This document shows positions 39,387 to 48,100 of a DNA stretch of 48,541 nt, in pieces (position 1 is the first letter of the stretch; every line of letters starts with the position of its first letter). The notes under the pieces are model-generated. The model was not told the DNA's origin. It did not search any database and saw only the letters and a list, made by a program, of their open reading frames with translations. A program made the position numbers and the translations under genes. The DNA is from Symbiodinium natans (taxonomy: Eukaryota; Sar; Dinophyceae; Suessiales; Symbiodiniaceae): positions 1 through 48,541 of the forward strand of contig CAJNDS010000229.1 in assembly GCA_905221605.1 (NCBI GenBank). The letters run 5' to 3'.

Positions 39387-39415
39387 TCATACGAGTGAGG
39401 TCCCCTCCTGTATGA
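39387..39415 (+). repeat. punctuation hairpin 16
   Basis: Core GAGTGAGGTCCCCTCCTG at 39393-39410, perfect arms TCATAC and GTATGA. An ATG lies in the right arm, and the probable start of ORF H follows 14 bases after the core. Confidence 0.9.
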
Positions 39416-39423
39416 GCCTGACC

Positions 39424-40704
39424 ATGGAGGCCCTCCCTCCGGTACTGAGTAGGGATAAAACCATGGAGGTGCTTCTGGAATCCCTTTTCCTCCCGCTTCC
39501 GGTTTACCCTGCATCCTCCCTGGGAGACCACGAGGCCAGCACTATACAAATGGCATCTACACGCATCCCGGCAGAAGACGCCCTCCGGCACTCGGACCGT
39601 CAGATACGCATAGCTTCCCGCACCTGCAGCTTCATGAAACTTCTCACGGAGAAGATCAACTGGAGACTGGGCGACCTTCGACTCTACCTCCCCAAGACTG
39701 CCACTCGACAGCTAGCAGCCAAACGTAAGCACGAGGAAATGATGCTCCACGAGCCTCAGGAGAACACTCTGACTTACATTCGGCGGCGTCAGCTCATCTT
39801 CATATCTCAGGCGATCAGAGACTACACAAATGATGGCCCAGGCCAAAACTCTTTTCAGCTCGAAGATGCGGAGAATACCGCACTTCGAATTTGGACGTAC
39901 CTAACCCGCCACTTTGCCAAAGGAGAGATCAACTTTATGATAGACACCGCCTTGTCGCATCTCCACCTCCTGATGAAGTCGGCGACACCATGTCTGATGT
40001 CAAGCATGGAGCAGTCGCAGCCGTCCATGGCTCCGGGACAAGGTCAGAGTTATTTTCCCCCACATCTAGGCCTACCCGAAGACAAACACTTGGATCTCCA
40101 ATACTTCGACCTTCAGGCACTCAGGCGCGCGTCGACGATATACCGAGTACAGCAGCTTCTCAAGATATCTCACTCAACCCAGGGCGGAGAGTCGCCCGTC
40201 ACCAATGGCTGGCGCTTCCAGCAACAAGCGCAACACCTCGACTCATTGCCCTATGACAAGCATCTCCAGGCCTTGCTGCCACACCTCCCGGACTACCAGG
40301 ACCAACTCCGAGAGAACCTGGTGATGTACAGGCAATGGCTCCTACGAGACATCACTGAAGAGGAGACGGCCTGGGCCCGTGACACACTTTTAGAGTCGGC
40401 AGTCTCGAGAGGAGAACTCCGCGAACTTTTCGAGCATGCTCTCCTCAAGCAGGTAAACCATACACTTCAGGCCAGTGCTGAGTCTCCTCGCCGTGTTGAT
40501 TCTACTCCGAACTTCCAAAATAGCATGGCTCTTCGCTTCTACCAAATCATCAATCCTTTACATGACGACGTCTACGAGGAGTACAAGCCGTTTGCGATCG
40601 TCTATAAGATGCTCACTCCCCCGAACCGCCAACGGGCTCGATCACTTCATCGTACTTTGTCGCACGAGAGGCACCAGTCCTTCCTTCGTCTTTTTGAACC
40701 CTAG
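39424..40704 (+). CDS. cargo ORF H, paralog family member 2
   Basis: I choose ATG 39424 (MEALPPVLSRDKTMEVLLES) because paralog J starts at the equivalent point (MADLHPVLSREQAMEVLLES); ATG 39412 lies in the hairpin arm. 426 codons, helical. Conserved blocks with J: VLLESLFLPLPVYP, RQIRIASRTCSF, GDLRLYLPKTA, AAKRKHEEMML, FISQAIRDYTNDGPG, LQYFDLQALRRAST, QNSMALRFYQIINPL. The KRKHEE stretch could be a nuclear localisation signal. No known family recognised. Near-identical blocks with J imply a fairly recent duplication within the element. Confidence 0.75.
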   Translation: MEALPPVLSRDKTMEVLLESLFLPLPVYPASSLGDHEASTIQMASTRIPAEDALRHSDRQIRIASRTCSFMKLLTEKINWRLGDLRLYLPKTATRQLAAKRKHEEMMLHEPQENTLTYIRRRQLIFISQAIRDYTNDGPGQNSFQLEDAENTALRIWTYLTRHFAKGEINFMIDTALSHLHLLMKSATPCLMSSMEQSQPSMAPGQGQSYFPPHLGLPEDKHLDLQYFDLQALRRASTIYRVQQLLKISHSTQGGESPVTNGWRFQQQAQHLDSLPYDKHLQALLPHLPDYQDQLRENLVMYRQWLLRDITEEETAWARDTLLESAVSRGELRELFEHALLKQVNHTLQASAESPRRVDSTPNFQNSMALRFYQIINPLHDDVYEEYKPFAIVYKMLTPPNRQRARSLHRTLSHERHQSFLRLFEP

Positions 40705-40714
40705 CCTGCTAGCA

Positions 40715-40745
40715 ACTTTGCTTGTGAGGTCACCTCCTGCAAAGT
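40715..40745 (+). repeat. punctuation hairpin 17
   Basis: Core TTGTGAGGTCACCTCCTG at 40722-40739, perfect 7-bp arms ACTTTGC and GCAAAGT. It follows ORF H by 10 bases. Confidence 0.9.
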
Positions 40746-40832
40746 AGAGCACCAGGTTAGCAACGTCTCTGTCTAACTAGGACACCAGCAGCCTTTAGCA
40801 AGCCAAGATAAAGCAGCGGAAAAGTCTCCATC

Positions 40833-40911
40833 TCCAACTGCAGCACAGTCCCTTCTCACTAAGATCACAGCGGCATTCTCCGGCAATGAGGTCTTTCTGC
40901 AGATAGTTGGA
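40833..40911 (+). repeat. spacer with larger imperfect inverted repeat and core relic
   Basis: TCCAACTGCAG (40833) and CTGCAG...TTGGA (40897-40911) are inverted, with a four-base insertion in the second arm. A core-like AATGAGGTCTTTCTGC sits near the right arm. This looks like a decayed hairpin copy within the spacer between hairpins 17 and 18. Confidence 0.4.
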
Positions 40912-41027
40912 GCCTGCTGCAGAGCCAATGCCTCAGCCTTGGCTGATTCACCTAGTAACACATTCAAGTCTGCAGCTTTCTGCTTTCATTGAAGCTTGCC
41001 ACAGCCGGGCTCAGCCTCTCCACACAG

Positions 41028-41054
41028 GCTGGCCACGTGAGGTCTCCATCCAGC
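41028..41054 (+). repeat. punctuation hairpin 18 (variant)
   Basis: Core variant ACGTGAGGTCTCCATCCAG at 41035-41053. The extra A bulges the inner stem. Arms GCTGG and CCAGC. It lies 14 bases before the ATG of ORF I. Confidence 0.65.
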
Positions 41055-41067
41055 TAGCAAACAAGCC

Positions 41068-42306
41068 ATGCCTTCACCGTCTCGCGAGATTCTGCTCGAG
41101 ATTCTCCTGAAGTCGCTCCACGTCCCACTGACCATCTACCTACCCGACGGCATCAGTGAGCACATGGCCACATCAGCCTCAGCAACAACTCATCTTGCCC
41201 CGAGGAGGCTCCTCTTCACTACAGAAGACCTTGAACGCACGGCAGAACGAAGCATGCGAGTAGCATCACGTCTCTGCAGCTTCATATGTCACTTGGATCG
41301 GTACCTGGCTTGGCGCGAGGGCAGACACACAGCCCTGCCCCTAGAGGCTAGCCCACGTATCTTGGCAGGTAAGCGCAAGCACATTGACGACGAGCAGCCT
41401 TCGACGCACCTACCCCGGAGTATGGGGCCCCTCCAGCGCCAGCAAATCATGTACCTCACCCTCATGATCCACAACTACACAAAAGACGGCGAAGGCTCGC
41501 CGTCCTTGAGCACGTCTGAAGCTGATCAGGCTGGTGCTTTAACCTGGCATTATCTTACCGGGAAGCTCTCGCAATCAGAGCTGAATGCCATTCTGCTCCG
41601 CACTTTGGAGCAAGCCAAGGTCATTCTGAGGTCTGAATTCACTCCAGCACATCAACGGAACCTACTCCAGCTGCATCCCCAAACGACGGCGGAGACCTGG
41701 CAAGGCCAAGCATATTTCCCCCTAGGCCTCCGGCTTCAAGACCCACATCAGCTTGATCTTGAAGCATATGATTTCAGAACGCTCAAAAGAGCATCACTTC
41801 AGCTTCGCCTACTACAACAACTGCGGACTATTACGGCCTCCACACCTACATCGGCCAGCGACCAGATCCGAGATGGCTGGGATTTCCTTGAACAAGACCG
41901 TGATCTCTCAAAGCTTGACTACGAGGACTACCACACCAAATTGGTTTCAATGATCCCGCACTATCAGGAGACACTTCGAGAGATCCTGACACTGTATCGC
42001 CTATGGCTGTCCACCCCTCTGTCCGATGAGGACTTCCATTGGGTGCGAAACCTGGTAGTGAATCAGCTACTACCTAGAGATACTCTGCATCGCTACTTCG
42101 CTGACAGTCTCTGGAAACAAATACGACACAGATATGGAGGAGACCAAGGAGATTACGAGCAGGCACAAGGAGTCATCACAATTCTTTCCCCGCTCCACGA
42201 CCAGGTCTATGATGACTATAAGAACTTTGCTGTGGCGCTGACACTGCTCCTCGTTCGACATCGTCAACGTCTGAAACAGACGCTAGACGACAAAATTCGG
42301 GGCTAG
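41068..42306 (+). CDS. cargo ORF I, paralog family member 3
   Basis: 412 aa from ATG 41068 (MPSPSREILLEILLKSLHVP), 14 bases after hairpin 18. Aligns by eye with H and J: RSMRVASRLCSF for RQIRIASRTCSF, ILAGKRKHID for LAAKRKHEE, HNYTKDGEG for RDYTNDGPG, LDLEAYDFRTLKRAS for LDLQYFDLQALRRAS, ILSPLHDQVYDDYKNFAV at the end. It is more diverged than H-J but clearly the same family. Helical, function unknown. Stops at TAG 30 bases before hairpin 19. Confidence 0.75.
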   Translation: MPSPSREILLEILLKSLHVPLTIYLPDGISEHMATSASATTHLAPRRLLFTTEDLERTAERSMRVASRLCSFICHLDRYLAWREGRHTALPLEASPRILAGKRKHIDDEQPSTHLPRSMGPLQRQQIMYLTLMIHNYTKDGEGSPSLSTSEADQAGALTWHYLTGKLSQSELNAILLRTLEQAKVILRSEFTPAHQRNLLQLHPQTTAETWQGQAYFPLGLRLQDPHQLDLEAYDFRTLKRASLQLRLLQQLRTITASTPTSASDQIRDGWDFLEQDRDLSKLDYEDYHTKLVSMIPHYQETLREILTLYRLWLSTPLSDEDFHWVRNLVVNQLLPRDTLHRYFADSLWKQIRHRYGGDQGDYEQAQGVITILSPLHDQVYDDYKNFAVALTLLLVRHRQRLKQTLDDKIRG

Positions 42307-42333
42307 GGACCATCCGAGCACCACAGACTTCCA

Positions 42334-42356
42334 AACGATTGAGGTCCCCTCCTGTT
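42334..42356 (+). repeat. punctuation hairpin 19 (weak outer stem)
   Basis: Core GATTGAGGTCCCCTCCTG at 42337-42354. Only AAC/GTT pair outside. Inner stem intact. Confidence 0.65.
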
Positions 42357-42458
42357 CGCTGCACTATCTTCCCAAATTGCGGGGAAAAAGCCTGTAGCTC
42401 CAATCTTTCCACGTCAAGCCTCACAAGCACAGCTCTTCTCGCAAAGTTTTTCCCTCAG

Positions 42459-42490
42459 GTTCGCACGAGTGAGGTCCCCTCCTGGCGAAC
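42459..42490 (+). repeat. punctuation hairpin 20
   Basis: Core GAGTGAGGTCCCCTCCTG at 42467-42484, perfect arms GTTCGC (42459-42464) and GCGAAC (42485-42490). It lies 20 bases before the ATG of ORF J. Confidence 0.9.
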
Positions 42491-42504
42491 TTCCACCTAG
42501 GCCC

Positions 42505-43797
42505 ATGGCAGACCTTCACCCCGTTCTCAGCCGTGAACAGGCAATGGAGGTACTTCTTGAGTCTCTATTCCTACCGCTGCCGGTTTACCCTACAACTCCA
42601 TCTGGTGCCGCCGCAGCAAGCAATCTGGACCTGGCATCCTCACGCACCCCTGCGGGAGAAGCGATCCCACACTTGAACCGCCAGATACGGATAGCCTCGC
42701 GCACCTGCAGTTTCTTGAAGCTGCTCGCGGAGAAAGTTCACCGACACATGGGAGACTTGCGGCTCTACCTTCCCAAAACTGCACCTCGAAACTTGGCCGC
42801 AAAACGGAAGCATGAAGAGATGATGCTGACAGAGCCTCGCTCTCCTACTCTGACGTACCATCAGAAGCGCCAGCTCCTCTTCATCTCTCAGGCGATTCGA
42901 GACTACACCAACGATGGCCCTGGCCAGAACTCCTTCCAGCTCGAAGATGCGGAACCTACCACCCAGCGCATCTGGACGTACCTGACGCGCCACTTCGGCC
43001 AAGGTGAGGTGCACTTTATGATTGCTAACGCCCTGTCGCATCTACACCTTCTCATGCGATCGTCAACTCCACGCCTACTCTCAGGCATTGAGCAGTCACA
43101 GCCATCGTATGCTCCAGAACAGGGCTCGGACTACTTCCCCGTCAATCTTCGTCTGCACGATGACAAGCAACTGGACCTTCAATACTTCGACCTGCAGGCG
43201 CTAAGGCGAGCCTCCACAGTATACCGGGTGCAGCAGCTGCTCAAAGTCTCTTCTTCCGCCGAAGGGGCATCGCCAGTTAAGAATGGATGGCGCTTTCAAC
43301 ATCAGGACCATCACCTCAATGGTTTGTCCTACGACCAACATCTCCTGGCTCTGCTGCCTCATCTTACTCACTACCAGGACCAAATTCGCGAAGATTTGGT
43401 CACGTACAGGCAGTGGCTGCTTCGAGAAATCAATGCAGAGGAAGTTTCTTGGATTCAATCCTTGATCGCGGACACGGTTATCTCGCGAGGTGAACTACTG
43501 GAGCTCTTCGAGGATGCCCTGCTAAAGCAAGTCAACTCTGCATTTCAAGCTAATGCTGGCATTCCTAACCCTGAGGATCATTCTCAAGACTTCCAGAACA
43601 GCATGGCCCTCCGCTTCTATCAAATCATCAATCCGCTCTATGATGACATCTACGAAGAGCACAAGCCCTATGCAATAGTGTTCAAGATGCTCACCTCCTC
43701 TCATCGTGGACGGCTTCGGTCCCTCCTTCGAGCTCGAGAAGCTGTCATTCTGGCGTCCCCACATCGGACAACCAGCCTGGTTCCAGTATGCGAGTGA
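42505..43797 (+). CDS. cargo ORF J, paralog family member 4
   Basis: ATG 42505 (MADLHPVLSREQAMEVLLES); the frame opens earlier only through hairpin 20. 430 codons, closest to ORF H over nearly the whole length (blocks listed under H). After the shared end FKMLTSSHRGRLRSLLRARE it has an extra tail ending TTSLVPVCE, whose last codon and stop GAG TGA come from hairpin 21. ORF H ends differently with its own TAG, so the C-terminal tail of J may have been set by hairpin acquisition. Function unknown. Confidence 0.75.
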   Translation: MADLHPVLSREQAMEVLLESLFLPLPVYPTTPSGAAAASNLDLASSRTPAGEAIPHLNRQIRIASRTCSFLKLLAEKVHRHMGDLRLYLPKTAPRNLAAKRKHEEMMLTEPRSPTLTYHQKRQLLFISQAIRDYTNDGPGQNSFQLEDAEPTTQRIWTYLTRHFGQGEVHFMIANALSHLHLLMRSSTPRLLSGIEQSQPSYAPEQGSDYFPVNLRLHDDKQLDLQYFDLQALRRASTVYRVQQLLKVSSSAEGASPVKNGWRFQHQDHHLNGLSYDQHLLALLPHLTHYQDQIREDLVTYRQWLLREINAEEVSWIQSLIADTVISRGELLELFEDALLKQVNSAFQANAGIPNPEDHSQDFQNSMALRFYQIINPLYDDIYEEHKPYAIVFKMLTSSHRGRLRSLLRAREAVILASPHRTTSLVPVCE

Positions 43798-43820
43798 GGT
43801 CGCCTCCAGCAAACTGAACC
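43779..43820 (+). repeat. punctuation hairpin 21 (supplies stop of ORF J)
   Basis: Core GAGTGAGGTCGCCTCCA at 43792-43808. Left arm GGTTCCAGTATGC and right arm GCAAACTGAACC pair at about eleven positions with one mismatch and one bulge. Confidence 0.85.
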
Positions 43821-44034
43821 ATCAAATCCCTAAGTTCCTCTAGTCCGAATTCTGGACTTAATCACACCTCCAGACCACTGCTCGCACTGCAGAAGAAAAG
43901 CCTCCATGCCTTATAATGCCTCGCAGAGAAGTGTACAGAAGCGCAACCCGCCTGGCTACAATGGCCAGGACATCGAAACAGACCAGGTCCCGAACGAGTA
44001 GGTCACTTAATTTTCACCCTCGATGCCCGCCAAG
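43821..44034 (+). other. LINE 3' untranslated region
   Basis: No open frame of note. A GAGTAGGTCAC word near 43,995 may be a half-decayed hairpin core. Confidence 0.45.
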
Positions 44035-44054
44035 GTGCGGGACATAACCCGCAC
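44035..44054 (+). promoter_or_regulatory. LINE 3'-terminal stem-loop
   Basis: GTGCGGG (44035-44041), loop ACATAA, CCCGCAC (44048-44054): a perfect 7-bp stem eight bases before the repeat tail. In stringent LINEs such a 3' stem-loop is recognised by the RT for target-primed reverse transcription. An upstream CCCGC (44026-44030) could pair with the same GCGGG, giving an alternative fold. Confidence 0.75.
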
Positions 44055-44062
44055 ATGCGTTC

Positions 44063-44082
44063 GAAATGAAATGAAATGAAAT
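44063..44082 (+). repeat. (GAAAT)4 tail of the LINE
   Basis: Four exact GAAAT units directly after the terminal stem-loop. Short 3' tandem tails replace poly(A) in several LINE clades. This marks the right end of the element. Confidence 0.8.
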
Positions 44083-44160
44083 GTTGCTGCTGTTGCTGCT
44101 GTTGGTGCTGTTGCTGCTTTTGCTGCTGTTGCTGTTGCTGCTGTTGCTGCTGCTGCTGGC
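44083..44160. repeat. CTG/CTGTTG microsatellite
   Basis: Imperfect run of GCTGCTGTTGCT-type units. It abuts the LINE tail, so the element may have inserted into or beside it. The Cys-rich frame across it is an artefact. Confidence 0.85.
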
Positions 44161-45036
44161 TAGATGAGCCCTTGTCTTACCTCAACATGATACAGGTTCA
44201 GTGCGAAACAGAGTGCACTCGACATATCTGCGCAAGTGTGTGCTTGTGTACACTCGGTGGCCCATACTGATGTTGTTGACCTCATGTTTAGAATCCTCGA
44301 CCCCGCCCCCCCCCCCCCCCCACAATTGCACAATCCTTCCGGACCGAGGTGGTTGAAAAAGCAGCTATTTCCTTTATTGCAATCTTGGGGTGGGGTCCGC
44401 CAGCAGTACCGACCGTCTGAAGCTGGCAACAGACTTGCCTATGGACTTAACGAAATTACAGGGAATGAATGGAAGGAACGACGCGTGAATTGCATGAGCG
44501 ACTGAACGAAGTTCATGCACGGCCGAATAAGAGAACTATAAGGAGCCGTGAGAATAATACGAATAATAGCGTGAATGTAGGAAAGCGCAATATTCTTTTC
44601 TTCTACCTCAACGCATGAAAGTAGGATGATGCGCGAACGGAAAGAGCGCCCAAAGACCCGTGCAATGCTACCTAATGCCACCCCCTCGAACTGTGGACCC
44701 CCTGTACTCCCTCTGCACACCCCTTATGACCTCCCAGGTGCAATTTCTACAGTCTGGCGGCTGCCAAGAGGTAGTGCAGGACAATGTCCAGGAACAGGAG
44801 CGTATTCGTTCGCCATGGCAGAAACCAGAAGACGGCCAGAAAATAGAACATAAGGCCTGCGTGCCAATGTTCTGTCGCAGTTAGGGCTTTCCAGCGGGAG
44901 AGGTATGGCCAGGCTTGGAAGCAGCACAAACCGTCACTGACCCTTCTGCCAAGCCTGTGCCCAGCCAGACAGTCTGCGCCATGGGCGAATCGAAGATCAC
45001 CGTCGTCAGTGACAAAAACATGCCCTGCAAAGCATA
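44161..45036. other. no supported gene; C16 run
   Basis: Non-coding by appearance. It has a homopolymer of 16 C at 44306-44321. Short frames on both strands show no motif. Confidence 0.5.
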
Positions 45037-45190
45037 TATGTCTATATATATATATATATATGTGCCTATGTATTATGAATACAGAGGTAGACATATATAC
45101 ATATCAATATACATATCTATATACATATCTATATACATGTCTATATACATATCTATATACATATCTATATACATATCTATATACATATGT
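45037..45190. repeat. TA run and 12-bp ATACATATCTAT tandem repeat
   Basis: A (TA)n stretch at about 45042-45061, then roughly eight units of ATACATATCTAT from about 45092, some with substitutions. Confidence 0.85.
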
Positions 45191-48100
45191 ACATTTCATA
45201 CCAGGAGCTGTCCCCATTTGATGAAACCCGCCATGAAGCTCACAAAGGCTGCTATGATGCCATCTCAGGGGAAGCCCTTGAGCCCACCTTTAGAATGGAT
45301 ACGATGACCCACCAGTAGGTCGACGGCCGCACCTGAAGAAACCTGGACAGAAAGCGAGTTTTCGGCACATTTTTGGGCTATGTGGAATGTGCAAGAAACT
45401 GATAGAGGTACTCTGTGGTCCTGGTGAATTGGCGTGGAAGCAGGCTCAGCAATATCAGACGAATGTGTGGCGCAGCTACCATGCTGCCCATCTCGGCAAC
45501 TTCATGCGAAGCATCATGTGGCTCGAGTGCCGCGTAACAAACACTTCCACCGCATGCGGAAGCCCTGGTCCTGGTCAGGGTGGTTCTCGTGATCGACTTG
45601 TACATGATGTCAGTGAGTTGGCTAGTTGGGCAGGGCAGGGATTCCTTCTGAGGTGGGTTTAGGAGGTGTATGAAAGAAGGTACCGACAGCGGAACCCAAT
45701 ACTATGAGCACCTATTTCAGTCTAATATCAACGCGTCCAAAAACACTGAAACCGATGTTGCCATCGCATGGAATTTACGCGAGAAACGACATATAAACAC
45801 CATCGCGATATCACTCATGTCACTCATTCACGCCATTTTGTGTCGCATTGTAATATGCCCCATGCCTCATGAGCAAAGGGACAAAGACGTCGATTCCACG
45901 GCCAGGCGGGTTGTCGAATTTCAAACCATAAAAATGTACGGTTTGGGAATTAAAACCCAGCAAGCCATGACCAACAGACGCATTTGCACGCGGCAGACCT
46001 CCCAAGATCCCAGGTCACGCGACATCTTTCCACTAACTATCCCAATGTGTACGCAACGTTACGGCATAGGGGAGCGTGTTAACCTGATGGAACGGAGGCT
46101 GGCTAACTTCTGAGACTTGGGAGCTGCCAAGCCACCCCACCCCACCCACACCCCCCCCCCCCGAAACGAATAACTTGCCCACAACATAGTACTTGAATGA
46201 CAGTTAACCACAAATACAGGGATTGTCTTCAAAGATAGTCTAAGTGACCTGAGCACGAATGCGGTCCTTGAACTTCACGGAGGCCATCCAGATGGCATAT
46301 ATGCTGCCACAAGCAGCGCCCGCCGCATACAAGACAATGGCCACGGCCTTGAACTTGGCTCATTTGGCTCACAATAGGAACTATGAGAATCTAGCCTGCC
46401 ATGCGAGCGTACAATGCCAAGGTAGCAGCTGTGCCATAGACCAGACTTTGCCACACCGCAGAGTTCGTCAAGACCTCGAGGCGCGCAGCGCTGGGACCAA
46501 AGCAACTGCAGTTCTGAGGAGGCTAGTTTCTGGCCTACGACTTAGGACCTGATCGTGAAGATGTATATCTTGATCACAACAATGTCACAACTTGGGGCCG
46601 CACAGCCGGAGCTGAAATCATTGACCATTCACCAGTCGGGTGACGATAGGTCTGGAAAAGAGACAGTGACCTGTGCAGTGTCGTCCGGTTGCTTACTCCA
46701 GTCTACGGAAGCTGGGAAGATGTCGTCCATTCGACTCCACCCAGAAACTATCGTGGAACAACGGGCAGGGTGGTGGTTTTGATGCATGTTTCGGTTTCGG
46801 CATTGTCACAACCTGCGACAGATCATAAGCAAAGTCTGATCCCAGTCCCAAAGCTTAGCTTTGCGCGGTGTTTCGCGTGGCCTCTTTATGTCCTCTTGGC
46901 CAGTTAAGAACTGTACTGAGGCAACTGTTTAACTGATTCGCCCTGCGGAATTAGCAACATCGAGCACCGTGCAATGTTTGGACTGGATCATCACCTCCTT
47001 TTTCGAGCCAAACACACACTTAAGTGCGTTGTCAGCTGTTTTGCCAAACTGGTGTGTCTTCGTATTCGCTTCCAGCAGCGTTAGTCAGACATGGTTCAGA
47101 CGTTGCAGACAGCGCGTGCAATGGGTTCAGCTCTGGGCATCATGATACAGAAGCGAGGCTCGGTCCTCATTTGCAACCATGGAGCAAGTTCATCACGGAG
47201 ATGAAGAAAGCATTGAAGGCACCCAAGTACGTCCCGATCACAACATCCTGGAAAAGAACAAACTGAAGCGTCTGTCATTTCACTGTCTCAGGTTGGTCTT
47301 GGTTGACCACAGCATACCGTCGTCGCTATTTCGCTTCATTCTGCTCCAGGAGTAATACAACTACGCACTACACTGATGTAAAGTTGCTCGTACTTTTCCA
47401 GCCTCGCCAGTATGTTGAGGTCATTAGCACGCAAGGCCTGCGACAAGCTAGTGTTTTCAACCAGGCTGAATGTGAGAATTTTTGCTTGGCTTCCAAGAAG
47501 AGAGCCAGAACCCGGAGAAGCCAAGAATCTATTCCGACCCATGTCCATCCAACACGCTTTTCGGCCGCCTTACGAACTGAGGGTCCAAACAATGATAATT
47601 TCGACCTTGCAGAGCCTTGATTATGCAGCTAAAGCCATGTTAGGCCCATGAGCGCAGCAGAACCTGGGGCCAAAGGCTTCTTCTGATACGGGCGGTGCAT
47701 TCGGCCCAAAGCTGCTAGACAGCACAGGCTTATGGCCCTTCGAGCCAAAGGCGACCAACAACCCAACCAGACCGCGTTAGACCATTCACGAACTTTGTGT
47801 ACGGAGGCGTCAAATTAGGCCTTGCAAACCTCTCCATGGTCCTTGTTGAGCGCGATACGGGGGATCAATTTCGAGATGGCATACCTTGCTGGGCAGACTA
47901 CAACATTTGCAGCATCCACGACTGTGTCTTACTTGTCTTACTGCACGCAAGGCATGCTTGGCAGGATCTGGAGCAAGTCAGGTCCCCGACAAAGGCTATG
48001 AATTGTGTCGGCATTGTTTGGATCACTGGTTCAAGGACAATGTCAACACCATGTGTCCGAACTACCCGCTTCTACTAACATTCTGCAGATGGACATCTGC

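Larger units (their letters stand above)
28542..44083 (+). mobile_element. giant LINE with hairpin-punctuated cargo, 5' end lost in gap
   Basis: It opens with the C-terminal half of a non-LTR RT ORF, and finishes with a 7-bp stem-loop (44035-44054) and four GAAAT units (44063-44082), the usual 3' signature of a LINE. Between the RT ORF stop (31096) and the tail lie about 13 kb carrying around ten ORFs on the same strand, all bracketed by one hairpin family. Ordinary LINEs are 4-8 kb with one or two ORFs, so this would be an exceptional cargo-bearing element. The alternative is an unrelated gene array between a LINE fragment and another LINE's 3' end. The continuous hairpin family, which also occurs within the RT ORF, favours one unit. 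Confidence 0.65.

Noticed and set aside
29170-43808. Core GGTCACCTCCTG resembles the bacterial 16S 3' end (anti-Shine-Dalgarno)
   Set aside because: Only copies with A at the variable position match, and the setting is eukaryotic with a covarying hairpin. Chance similarity.
29170-43820. Hairpins as integron attC sites, CRISPR repeats or hammerhead ribozymes
   Set aside because: No RYYYAAC/GTTRRRY boxes, no integrase, irregular long spacing with genes between, and no CUGAUGA/GAAA ribozyme core.
44076-44270. Poly-Cys ORF
   Set aside because: Reading frame through the CTG/CTGTTG microsatellite.
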